From Thermoleophilaceae bacterium (GTDB lineage: Bacteria > Actinomycetota > Thermoleophilia > Solirubrobacterales > Thermoleophilaceae): DNA of 12,198 nt. The position numbers and the translations under genes were made by a program. The number at the start of each line of letters is the position of its first letter. Within the stretch, counting starts at the first letter, position 1. The stretch spans positions 1 to 12,198 of the forward strand of contig JACCZP010000370.1 in assembly GCA_013695885.1 (NCBI GenBank), written 5' to 3'. The notes beneath the pieces were generated by a model. That model worked only from the letters and a program-made list of their open reading frames with translations, did no database searches and was not told the origin of the DNA. This document shows, one piece after another, positions 6,505 to 12,126 of this stretch.

Positions 6505-8163
6505 ATGGAACCGTCCTCCGAGCCGACCGGACCGGCCACCGACCCGCTGGCCGACCTCCGGGCCGAGGTAGCGGCCGCCGCCGGCGAGCTCTCCGGTGGC
6601 GGCGGCATGTCCCCGCGTCTCGACCGCTCGCGGCGGCCGGAGTTCGGCGACTACTCGACGAACGCCGCGATGGAGCTCGCGCCCGTGCTCCGCCGCGCAC
6701 CACGCGAGGTGGCGAACGGGCTGGGCGATGCGGTTGAGGCCCGCCTGGGCGATGCCGTGGAGCGGGTGGAGGTCGCCGGCCCGGGGTTCCTGAACCTGTT
6801 CATGTCCGACGTATGGCGCCGCGAGGCGCTGGGCCGGGTGCTCGGGGCGGGGGAGGGCTTCGGCCGCCCGGCGGACGGGGCGGGGACAGAAAGCGTGCTG
6901 ATCGAGTTCGTCTCCGCCAACCCGACGGGGCCGATCACGGTGGCGAGCGGCCGGCACGCCGCCTACGGGGACTCGCTGGCGCGCGTGCTCGAGTGGGCGG
7001 GCCACCGCGTCTGGCGTGAGTTCTACGTGAACGACCGCGGCACGCAGGTGCGGCGCTTCGGGGAGTCGATCCGGGCCCGTGCCCGCGGGGAGGAGCCGCC
7101 GCCCGACGGCTACCGCGGCGCCTACGTGGCTGAGCTGGCGGCCGCCATCCCGGATGCCGCCGAAGCCGACCCCGAGGCGCTCGCCCGCGAGGGCGTCGAG
7201 CGGATGGTGGCGTGGGTGCGCGCGACCCTCGAGCGCTTCGGCGTCCGGTTCGACGCCTTCTTCTCCGAGCGCTCGCTGCACGACTCGGGCGCGCTCGACC
7301 GCGTGGCGGGCGTCCTCGAGGAGCGCGGGGAGGTGTTCCGCAGCGAGGGCGCGGTGTGGCTTCGCTCGAGCGCCCGGGGGGACGACAAGGACCGCGTATT
7401 GAGGCGCTCCTCCGGCGAGACCACCTACTTCGCCGCCGACGTGGCCTACCACGAGGACAAGCGCGCGCGGGGCTTCGACCGGGCCATCGATGTGCTGGGG
7501 GCCGACCACCACGGCTACGTGGGGCGCATGAAGGCGGCCTGGGAAGCGCTCGGCGGCGCCCCGGACGGCCTCGAGATGTCGATCATGCAGCTCGTCAACC
7601 TCACCGAGCACGGCCGGCGGGTGACGATGTCCAAGCGCGAGGGCGAGTTCGTGACCCTCGACGACCTGATCGACGACATCGGCGTCGATGCCGCCCGCTA
7701 CTTCCTTCTCCAGCGCAGCCACGACACCACGCTCGACCTCGACCTCGCGCTGGCCCGTGAGCAGAGCCAGGAGAACCCGGTCTACTACGTCCAGTACGCG
7801 CACGCGCGGATCGCCTCGATCCTGCGCAAGGCCGGCGAGGACCGCGTGACGGGCGCGCTGGCCGCCGATCTGGCGCGGAGCCCGGAGTCGCTCCACCCCT
7901 CGGCGCGGATCCTCCTCGCGCGCCTGCTCGAGCTGCCGGCGGAGGTGGCCACGGCGGCGGTGCGCCGGGCGCCCCATCGATTCACGACATACTCGCTCGA
8001 GGTGGCCCAGGCGTTCTCGGCGTTCTACCGCGACTGCAAGGTGGTGGGCGCGGCGGAGGAGGGCGGCGACGAGGAGTTGCGCCTCGCCCTGTGCGTGGCG
8101 GCGCAGCGGGTGATCGGCAGGTCGCTCGCGGTGCTGGGCGTTTCTGCGCCGGAGGAGATGTAG
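6505..8163 (+). CDS. argS: Arginyl-tRNA synthetase with an altered HIGH motif
   Basis: This class I synthetase attaches arginine to tRNA-Arg. The 552-residue protein has the N-terminal additional domain (FGDYSTNAAMELA, PGFLNLF), the Rossmann catalytic core (EFVSANPTGP, WREFYVNDRGTQVRRFG, LGADHHGYVGR), the MSK loop VTMSKREGEFVTLDDL (residues 373-388), and a complete C-terminal anticodon-binding DALR domain (YYVQYAHARI through LALCVAAQRVIGRSLAVLG). The signature after SANPTGP, usually of the type LHVGHGR, is here ITVASGR (residues 144-150), so both HIGH histidines are replaced by Thr145 and Ser148. The rest of the protein is intact and argS is normally essential, so I expect a functional lineage variant. 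Its start follows the rlmH stop by four bases. Confidence 0.96.
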   Translation: MEPSSEPTGPATDPLADLRAEVAAAAGELSGGGGMSPRLDRSRRPEFGDYSTNAAMELAPVLRRAPREVANGLGDAVEARLGDAVERVEVAGPGFLNLFMSDVWRREALGRVLGAGEGFGRPADGAGTESVLIEFVSANPTGPITVASGRHAAYGDSLARVLEWAGHRVWREFYVNDRGTQVRRFGESIRARARGEEPPPDGYRGAYVAELAAAIPDAAEADPEALAREGVERMVAWVRATLERFGVRFDAFFSERSLHDSGALDRVAGVLEERGEVFRSEGAVWLRSSARGDDKDRVLRRSSGETTYFAADVAYHEDKRARGFDRAIDVLGADHHGYVGRMKAAWEALGGAPDGLEMSIMQLVNLTEHGRRVTMSKREGEFVTLDDLIDDIGVDAARYFLLQRSHDTTLDLDLALAREQSQENPVYYVQYAHARIASILRKAGEDRVTGALAADLARSPESLHPSARILLARLLELPAEVATAAVRRAPHRFTTYSLEVAQAFSAFYRDCKVVGAAEEGGDEELRLALCVAAQRVIGRSLAVLGVSAPEEM

Positions 8164-8176
8164 GGCGGCGAAGTCT

Positions 8177-8197
8177 GGCCGGCGGGCGGGGCCGGCC
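8177..8197. terminator. GC-rich hairpin between convergent argS and ccmH
   Basis: A perfect 7-bp inverted repeat, GGCCGGC / GCCGGCC, with a seven-base loop lies 13 bp after the argS stop. There is no T-tract on either side. It could stop or stabilise the 3' ends of the two convergent transcripts, but it is not a canonical intrinsic terminator. Confidence 0.3.
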
Positions 8198-8260
8198 GAC
8201 CCATGCGGCGGGCCGGCGGCCGAGCCGACCTGCATAGCTCCACAGAACCGTCTCCTGTTG

Positions 8261-8761
8261 CTAGGGGTCGTAGCGCTCGAGGTCGGCGTCGAGCCGGGCG
8301 GCGGAGCTGGCGCCGATGTCCGGTGAGCCGGCACCGGCATCGGCGCTCGCCCCGGTCGCGCGCGCGGCCCCCACGCCCCGGCGCCGTCGCGAGCGAAGCG
8401 CGGTGAACGCAACGGCCGCGCCGCCACCCAGCAGGACAAGGACGGGCACGATGTAGGCGGCCAGGCCGAAGCCCTCCTCCTCGGGCGTCGCCAGCACCTC
8501 GGCTCCGAACTCGGCGGCGAGCGCGGCCTTGATCTGATCCTTCGACTCGCAGCGCTCGATCCGCTCGAGGATGAACGCGCGCTCGCGCTGGGCCTGTGGA
8601 GCCTCGGTGGCGAGCCCCAGCGTCGTGCCGCACACCGTGCACATGACCTCGTCCTCGAGGTCGGGGAGGTTGGTCTGGGGGCACGCTGCCAGGGCCACGC
8701 TTGGCGCGACCAGGAGCGCGATGGCGAACGTCACCAGAAGCGTTGCGAGCCGTCTTCCCAC
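8261..8761 (-). CDS. ccmH: Cytochrome c biogenesis protein CcmH-like, with signal peptide and lipobox
   Basis: CcmH is the membrane-anchored thiol oxidoreductase that keeps apocytochrome c haem-binding cysteines reduced on the outer face of the membrane. The motif EVMCTVCGTTL (CxxC at residues 41-44) and the following ERIERCESKDQIKAALAAEFGAEVL are typical. The start was placed at GTG 8761: it begins a good signal peptide (GRR, then a hydrophobic run), no other start codon lies in frame between it and the tRNA, and a TACCGT hexamer precedes it by nine bases. Residues 24-27 read LAAC, a proper lipobox, so the mature protein could be lipid-modified at Cys27. A second membrane helix at about 101-122 and a basic, Ala-rich tail follow. 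The flanking genes face it on the other strand, so it is transcribed alone. Confidence 0.85.
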   Translation of the reverse strand: MGRRLATLLVTFAIALLVAPSVALAACPQTNLPDLEDEVMCTVCGTTLGLATEAPQAQRERAFILERIERCESKDQIKAALAAEFGAEVLATPEEEGFGLAAYIVPVLVLLGGGAAVAFTALRSRRRRGVGAARATGASADAGAGSPDIGASSAARLDADLERYDP

Positions 8762-8770
8762 GGAGGTAAG

Positions 8771-8776
8771 ACGGTA
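8771..8776 (-). promoter_or_regulatory. Putative -10 hexamer (TACCGT) for ccmH
   Basis: On the minus strand TACCGT (8776 to 8771) is followed by exactly nine bases and then the GTG start of ccmH. The spacing equals that of four other hexamers in the window. It deviates from them in having C rather than G at the third position. Confidence 0.4.
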
Positions 8777-8841
8777 GAGCGCACCCGTTTCCGGGCCCTT
8801 TATGTGGCCTCGTCGGCATCCGGACGCACTCGCCGCGCCGG

Positions 8842-8847
8842 TAGACT
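8842..8847 (+). promoter_or_regulatory. Putative -10 hexamer (TAGACT) for tRNA-Gly
   Basis: TAGACT ends nine bases before the first base of the mature tRNA. Because the tRNA 5' end is fixed by structure, this is the best independent support for the TAGNNT-N9 spacing seen at protein starts. It implies a precursor with only a few leader bases for RNase P to remove. Confidence 0.55.
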
Positions 8848-8856
8848 GCGGGCCGC

Positions 8857-8929
8857 GCGGACGTAGCTCAGTTGGTAGAGCGTCGGCTTCCCAAGCCGAA
8901 GGTCGCGGGTTCGACCCCCGTCGTCCGCT
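8857..8929 (+). tRNA. tRNA-Gly (anticodon CCC)
   Basis: A full cloverleaf can be drawn: acceptor GCGGACG/CGTCCGC, D stem GCTC/GAGC with the AGTTGGTA loop, anticodon stem TCGGC/GCCGA with loop TTCCCAA (anticodon CCC at 8890-8892), and T arm GCGGG-TTCGACC-CCCGT. The discriminator base is T, normal for bacterial tRNA-Gly, and CCA is not encoded. It reads GGG codons, which suits a GC-rich genome. The gene is intact beside an integrase gene and is the likely integration target. Confidence 0.97.
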
Positions 8930-8933
8930 TGCG

Positions 8934-8960
8934 AAAAAGCCCGTCTTAGACGGGCTTTTT
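8934..8960 (+). terminator. Intrinsic terminator of tRNA-Gly
   Basis: Arms AAAAAGCCCGTC and GACGGGCTTTTT form a 12-bp perfect stem around a TTA loop, with a seven-pair GC-rich core and a run of T at the 3' side. It starts four bases after the tRNA end and also separates tRNA transcription from the integrase. Confidence 0.9.
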
Positions 8961-8991
8961 CTCTGTCTCGGGCCTGAGTTGGCACAAAGCG

Positions 8992-9010
8992 TGTCCCAAA
9001 CATGTCCCAA
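8992..9010 (+). repeat. Two TGTCCCAA direct repeats upstream of the integrase
   Basis: Identical octamers at 8992-8999 and 9003-9010 are 11 bp apart, about one helical turn, so they present the same face of DNA. They lie between the tRNA terminator and the integrase -10 hexamer. This position fits arm-type integrase or excisionase sites, or an operator for int; the function is inferred. Confidence 0.6.
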
Positions 9011-9018
9011 GAATGGGG

Positions 9019-9024
9019 TAGCTT
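9019..9024 (+). promoter_or_regulatory. Putative -10 hexamer (TAGCTT) for the integrase gene
   Basis: TAGCTT is followed by exactly nine bases and the ATG at 9034. The two TGTCCCAA repeats lie 9 to 27 bp upstream of it, where a bound protein could block transcription of int. Confidence 0.5.
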
Positions 9025-9033
9025 GTCCCCGGG

Positions 9034-10269
9034 ATGCTCCAGCCGATGCGGACACCGAGCGGTCACGTCTTTCGGATGGAGCGCAAGCGCGGGGCGGCCT
9101 GGTACGCGAAGTACCGGCTGCCAGACGGCCGCCAGGTCCAGACGAAGATCGGGCCCGTCTGGACAGGAAGGGGCCGCCCGCCGACCGGCTACGTCACGGG
9201 ACGCTTGGCGGAGGAGTGGCTGCGCGACACGCTCGATGCCGCACGGCGCGGCATGCTGCCCGGGTCGGTCAGGGCCGGCGCGACCTTTGCCGACGCCGCC
9301 GCCGAGTGGCTGCGTTACGTCGAGCAGGACCGCGACTGCAAGCCGTCGACGCTGAGCGACTACCGCTCGGTCGTCCGGGCTCGGCTGTTGCCGGCGTTTG
9401 GCGAGATGCGGCTGGAGGACATCACCCCGCAGCTGATCGAGGAGTGGCGGGCGAGCCTCGGCTCGGGGAGGGCCACCGGCCGACCACTTACGAATCGGAC
9501 CCGCAACAAGTCGCTGACGATTCTCGGCGGCATCCTCGAGCGGGCGCGGAAGGTGTACGGCCTGCCGTCCAACGCCGCCCGCGATGTCGAGAAGCTCCGC
9601 GAGCGCTACGACGCCACCCGGTTCGCCTTCTACTCCCCCGAGGAGGTGTTGGCGCTCGTCAGAGGCGCCGCTTCGGAGCAGGACGGCGCGATCTTCCTGA
9701 CCGCCGCCTTCACCGGCCTGCGCCGCGGCGAGCTGATCGCACTGCGCTGGCGCGACGTGGACTTCGAGCGTTCCTCGATCCGGGTCTACGGCAGCTTCGC
9801 CAACGGCAAGTTGACGACGCCGAAGTCCGGGCGTGGACGGGTCGTCCCGATGGTGCCCGAGGTCGCCGAGGAGCTCGCGCGGCTCAGTCAGCGCGGTCAC
9901 GCGGCCGGCGACGATGACCTCGTGTTCCCGGGGGAGCTCGGGTTGTACCTCGACGGCTCAGCGCTCCGGCGGCGCTTCAGAGTCGCTCAGGAGCGCGCCG
10001 GCCTGCGCCCGATCCGCTTCCACGATCTGCGCCACACGTTCGGGACGCTGGCCGTCCGCGGCGCCGAGTCGATCGTCGAGCTGCAGGCGTGGCTCGGGCA
10101 TGCCGAGGTGCGGACCACGATGCGCTACACGCACTATCGGGAGCAGTCGGACGCGGCGGAACGCCTGGCCGCGGCGTTCCGCCCCGCCGAGGCCAGGGCA
10201 CCGGATTGGCAGCCCGCGACTCGGACGACATCGCCGTGCGAGGCGGATAACCGTCGGCATGGGCGATGA
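9034..10269 (+). CDS. int: Tyrosine recombinase / phage-type site-specific integrase
   Basis: This 411-residue protein would integrate and excise the element by strand exchange through a 3'-phosphotyrosine intermediate. Residues 1-80 form an N-terminal arm-binding-like region with a KYRLPDGRQVQ strand pair. Residues about 87-145 are the SAM-like core-binding domain (TFADAAAEWLRYVEQ to LIEEWRASL). The catalytic domain follows with Arg230 in TGLRRGEL, Lys264 in TPKSGRGR, His330 and Arg333 in HDLRHTFG, His356 in LGHAEV and the nucleophile Tyr365 in TMRYTHY, so the active site is complete. The ATG at 9034 is preferred because of the TAGCTT hexamer nine bases ahead; a second in-frame ATG is at 9046. 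The extra C-terminal tail (about 35 residues) overlaps the start of the next gene by 11 bp. Confidence 0.95.
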   Translation: MLQPMRTPSGHVFRMERKRGAAWYAKYRLPDGRQVQTKIGPVWTGRGRPPTGYVTGRLAEEWLRDTLDAARRGMLPGSVRAGATFADAAAEWLRYVEQDRDCKPSTLSDYRSVVRARLLPAFGEMRLEDITPQLIEEWRASLGSGRATGRPLTNRTRNKSLTILGGILERARKVYGLPSNAARDVEKLRERYDATRFAFYSPEEVLALVRGAASEQDGAIFLTAAFTGLRRGELIALRWRDVDFERSSIRVYGSFANGKLTTPKSGRGRVVPMVPEVAEELARLSQRGHAAGDDDLVFPGELGLYLDGSALRRRFRVAQERAGLRPIRFHDLRHTFGTLAVRGAESIVELQAWLGHAEVRTTMRYTHYREQSDAAERLAAAFRPAEARAPDWQPATRTTSPCEADNRRHGR

Positions 10270-10621
10270 GGTCTTCCTTCCGGGGGCGGAAGCTGCGCAG
10301 ATCCCGGATGAGAAGCTCCGCGACTACGTTCTCGATCCTGAGCACTTCCTCGGCAGGCACAAGGCGCGCGTGTTTGCTTCGGTGCTCGGCATTCGGCGCG
10401 ACGACTGGCGGTACCTGCGCGATCAGATCCAGGACCGTGTGGTCGAGTGCCCCGTCAGCGCGATCCGGCCGAAGCCGCCGCACGGAGTCGAATACGAGGT
10501 GCGGATCGCGATCGAGGGCCTCAACGGGCAAACCCATCCGGTAATCACGGGCTGGCTCGCGCCCGAGGAAGGCCCGCCGCGGCTGCTCACGGCGTATGTC
10601 GAGCTTCGACCGGGCACGTGA
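10259..10621 (+). CDS. DUF6883 domain protein
   Basis: This 120-residue protein of unknown function matches my memory of DUF6883. The best block is IPDEKLRDYVLDPEHF, then GRHKARVFASVLGI, then DWRYLRDQI, with a C-terminal strand-rich half ending PRLLTAYVEL. The family average is about 110 residues, so it is complete. The ATG at 10259 lies inside the end of the integrase gene (11-bp overlap), so it is probably cotranscribed with int. The next gene encodes a DUF4926 protein. I recall these two domains being neighbours in other bacteria, but this could not be checked. There are no signal peptide, membrane segments or obvious catalytic motif. Whether it is a toxin, a defence component or a maintenance factor is unknown. 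Confidence 0.8.
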   Translation: MGDEVFLPGAEAAQIPDEKLRDYVLDPEHFLGRHKARVFASVLGIRRDDWRYLRDQIQDRVVECPVSAIRPKPPHGVEYEVRIAIEGLNGQTHPVITGWLAPEEGPPRLLTAYVELRPGT

Positions 10622-10671
10622 GCCATGAGGATGCACCGGCATCGGCCACGCCTGCCATCCTCCATCGGGAC

Positions 10672-10878
10672 ATGTTGAAGCCGTTGGACATCGTCGAACT
10701 TCGCGTTGCCGTCGACTCGTGGGAGGCGGGAACGACCGCGACCGTCCTCGAGGTTGCGGAGGCCAGCGCCCTCTTGGAAGTCTCCGACGAGAACGGGCGC
10801 GCGCTCGAGATCCTCACGGCGCCGCTTGAAGCCGTGAAGCGGCTGGACGTGCCAGATCAGAGCCGGCTGGAGGTCTGA
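10672..10878 (+). CDS. DUF4926 domain protein
   Basis: This small, all-beta-looking protein of 68 residues starts PLDIVELRVAVDSWEAGTTATVLEV and ends with the ILTAPLEAVKRL strand. The pattern, a ladder of short strands around a G-T-x-A/G-T-V turn, is that of DUF4926 as I remember it. The ATG at 10672 begins just before the conserved LDIVEL. An alternative GTG at 10618 overlaps the DUF6883 stop as GTGA and would add 18 residues; neither has a strong ribosome binding site. Its tight linkage to DUF6883 suggests a two-gene unit, possibly effector plus binding partner. No function has been shown by anything in the sequence. Confidence 0.75.
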   Translation: MLKPLDIVELRVAVDSWEAGTTATVLEVAEASALLEVSDENGRALEILTAPLEAVKRLDVPDQSRLEV

Positions 10879-11008
10879 GTCTCGCCGACCTGGGGAGATG
10901 TACCGGGAACAAGACCGCCTGCCCTCGGGGCCCCCAATTAAGGGCCGCTTGGAAGCAATCACCGAGTCATGGAAAGCTCGCTCGCTCGCAGCATGAGCAC
11001 CCACCCAC
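10879..11008. other. Intergenic region between convergent transcripts
   Basis: No gene is supported here. It is noticeably richer in A and T than its surroundings. A weak inverted repeat GGCCC-(CCAATTAA)-GGGCC lies near 10929-10946, and a short GCTC/GCTCGCTCGC run near 10977-10990. The hairpin has only five pairs and no T-tract, so I do not call it a terminator. Confidence 0.4.
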
Positions 11009-11389
11009 TCATCGCTGCGGGCTCGAAGTGGCATCGAGCTCGCGAAGCCGCTCGCGTGCAAGCTCGAGCGTCGTCTGGCTCCAGAGGTAGTGGTAGGGCT
11101 TTGACTCATCGAGAACAATCCGGGTCTCAACCATCAGATCCCGGCGACCCGCCTCGGCAAGTATCCCCAGGCCCTTCGTCGGGCGGCGGATCATCCGCGC
11201 GACCGTCGGCACCAGCTCATTCCGCTCTCGCCCCTTCCGGATCTCGTTGAGGTAGCGGGTCGGTCGGTACGGGCGCTCGATCCCGTCCTTACCAACGATC
11301 GTCACCGCCTGGGCCTCGTCGTAGAGAGCCATCAGGTCGGCCCACAGCAAGTCCAGGGCGGCGTTTAGGTTTCGCCCCGTCATCCCCAT
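11009..11389 (-). CDS. Unrecognised element-encoded protein (126 residues)
   Basis: I do not recognise a family. The protein is soluble-looking and mostly helical. It starts MGMTGRNLNAALDLLWADLM, has a charged middle (YLNEIRKGRERNELVPTVARMIRR) and ends in a helix, TTLELARERLREL. It has no cysteine pairs, signal peptide or membrane segment. A GAGGT ribosome binding site (11401-11397) lies seven bases before ATG 11389. The in-frame ATG at 11383 overlaps the TGA of the extended upstream reading frame as ATGA, so either start is credible. It is the last gene of the minus-strand string that includes the RusA-like gene. A role in phage or element DNA metabolism is suggested only by that neighbourhood. 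Confidence 0.6.
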   Translation of the reverse strand: MGMTGRNLNAALDLLWADLMALYDEAQAVTIVGKDGIERPYRPTRYLNEIRKGRERNELVPTVARMIRRPTKGLGILAEAGRRDLMVETRIVLDESKPYHYLWSQTTLELARERLRELDATSSPQR

Positions 11390-11523
11390 ATCTCATACCT
11401 CACCGGAGCATCGAGGGTGGCATCAGCGAGGCTCGCAATCGACGTTGGTGCCCATCCCGTCAGCGGCGCCTCTGCGGCCCAGTGCTCCCCGTGTCGGCTG
11501 CGCACACCGCAGGCGCCGGCGAT
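11380..11523 (-). pseudogene. In-frame continuation of the RusA-like gene beyond a TGA codon
   Basis: Directly after the TGA at 11526-11524, the same frame stays open for 47 codons, from IAGACGVRSRHGEHW to DAPVRYEIWG. It then stops at a TGA (11382-11380) that overlaps the ATG at 11383 of the next gene as ATGA. Such a junction is what an intact upstream gene would show. The simplest reading is that a TGG (Trp) codon became TGA, splitting a gene of 248 codons. Readthrough or recoding is less likely. Confidence 0.6.
11397..11401 (-). promoter_or_regulatory. Ribosome binding site GAGGT for the 126-residue protein
   Basis: On the minus strand GAGGT is seven bases before ATG 11389 and thirteen before ATG 11383, so it favours the former. 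It is one of the few clear Shine-Dalgarno sequences in the window, where most starts have none. Confidence 0.6.
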
Positions 11524-12126
11524 TCACGTCGCCCAGGTGTTGTCCTCGTCTCGCTGCGGGCGATGGCGCACGACGAGCGCGGCCGGCCGACGGTTCATGA
11601 GCCCCGCGTAAGACGCGAACGCCTCGCGAACCGCACGGCCGTATGCGATGCGATCGACCGCGATCCTGGCCTTCTCGCCCAGCGTTCCGACGATGTCATT
11701 GGGCGCCTCGACGGCAACAGGAACCGACGCGAGCAGCTCGCCCGCGATCCTCAGTCCACGGCCAACCAGGTAGTCGGTCCGCGGTTCGCCAGCTCGCACT
11801 TCGACGGCGAGCCCGGAGACGTGCTCCGGGTGGTCGTCCTGCAGCGGCGCGCACGCACCGTACCTCGGACCCGACCGTCGATCATCGTGCAGAGCGTCCA
11901 GCAAACCCTTGGCCCGCCCGAGAGGACCGCCGGGTGGCCGACCCCACCGCGCAGGCGCCGTTACACGGCAGACCACGAGGCACGGCTGCGGCGGACGAGG
12001 GCCCGCGTGCGTCGCAAAACGCCGGACGGCGATCTCCCAGAACTCTCGCTTGCGCTCCTCAGTCGGGACGGCGTCGACACCGTCCTCCCACGTCGGGTCG
12101 GCAAGAGAGAAGCGCCAGCCGCTCAT
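11524..12126 (-). CDS. RusA-like Holliday-junction-resolvase-related protein, probably truncated by a nonsense codon
   Basis: This 200-residue protein resembles phage RusA-type resolvases in its middle part: a strand PCLVVCRVTAP, then GRAKGLLDALHDD (residues 70-82), and LQDDHPEHVSGLAVEV (95-110). In RusA the sequence is of the form DxDNxxKxxLDAL followed by a DD pair. Here the Lys (73), the LDAL block and the DD pair (97-98) align, but the DxDN residues are replaced by GPLG, so cleavage activity is doubtful. A second half (IAGELLASVPVAVEAPNDIVG and VVRHRPQRDEDNTW) is unlike short RusA proteins. The start ATG overlaps the stop of an upstream reading frame (ATGA, 12126-12123). The terminal TGA is probably a mutation, because coding-like sequence continues in frame to 11380. 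The family call is tentative. Confidence 0.5.
   Translation of the reverse strand: MSGWRFSLADPTWEDGVDAVPTEERKREFWEIAVRRFATHAGPRPPQPCLVVCRVTAPARWGRPPGGPLGRAKGLLDALHDDRRSGPRYGACAPLQDDHPEHVSGLAVEVRAGEPRTDYLVGRGLRIAGELLASVPVAVEAPNDIVGTLGEKARIAVDRIAYGRAVREAFASYAGLMNRRPAALVVRHRPQRDEDNTWAT

Noticed and set aside
6409..8439. 676-codon minus-strand frame opposite argS
   Set aside because: Antisense shadow of argS; composition is typical of a GC-skewed opposite frame and it holds no motif.
8762..9055. N-terminal extension of the CcmH frame through the tRNA gene and terminator
   Set aside because: It would be antisense to a structured tRNA, and the encoded residues before the signal peptide make no sense.
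8802..9917. Plus-strand frame running through the tRNA into the integrase in another frame
   Set aside because: It contains the tRNA and terminator and is Arg/Pro-rich without domains.
10929..10946. Possible terminator after DUF4926
   Set aside because: Five-pair stem, eight-base loop and no following T run.
11495..11526. Hairpin CTGCG-GTGTG-CGCAG starting 11 bases after the internal TGA of the RusA-like frame, reminiscent of a bacterial SECIS element
   Set aside because: The stem has only five pairs, no selenoprotein family fits, and short GC-rich hairpins are frequent in this DNA. A nonsense mutation is simpler.
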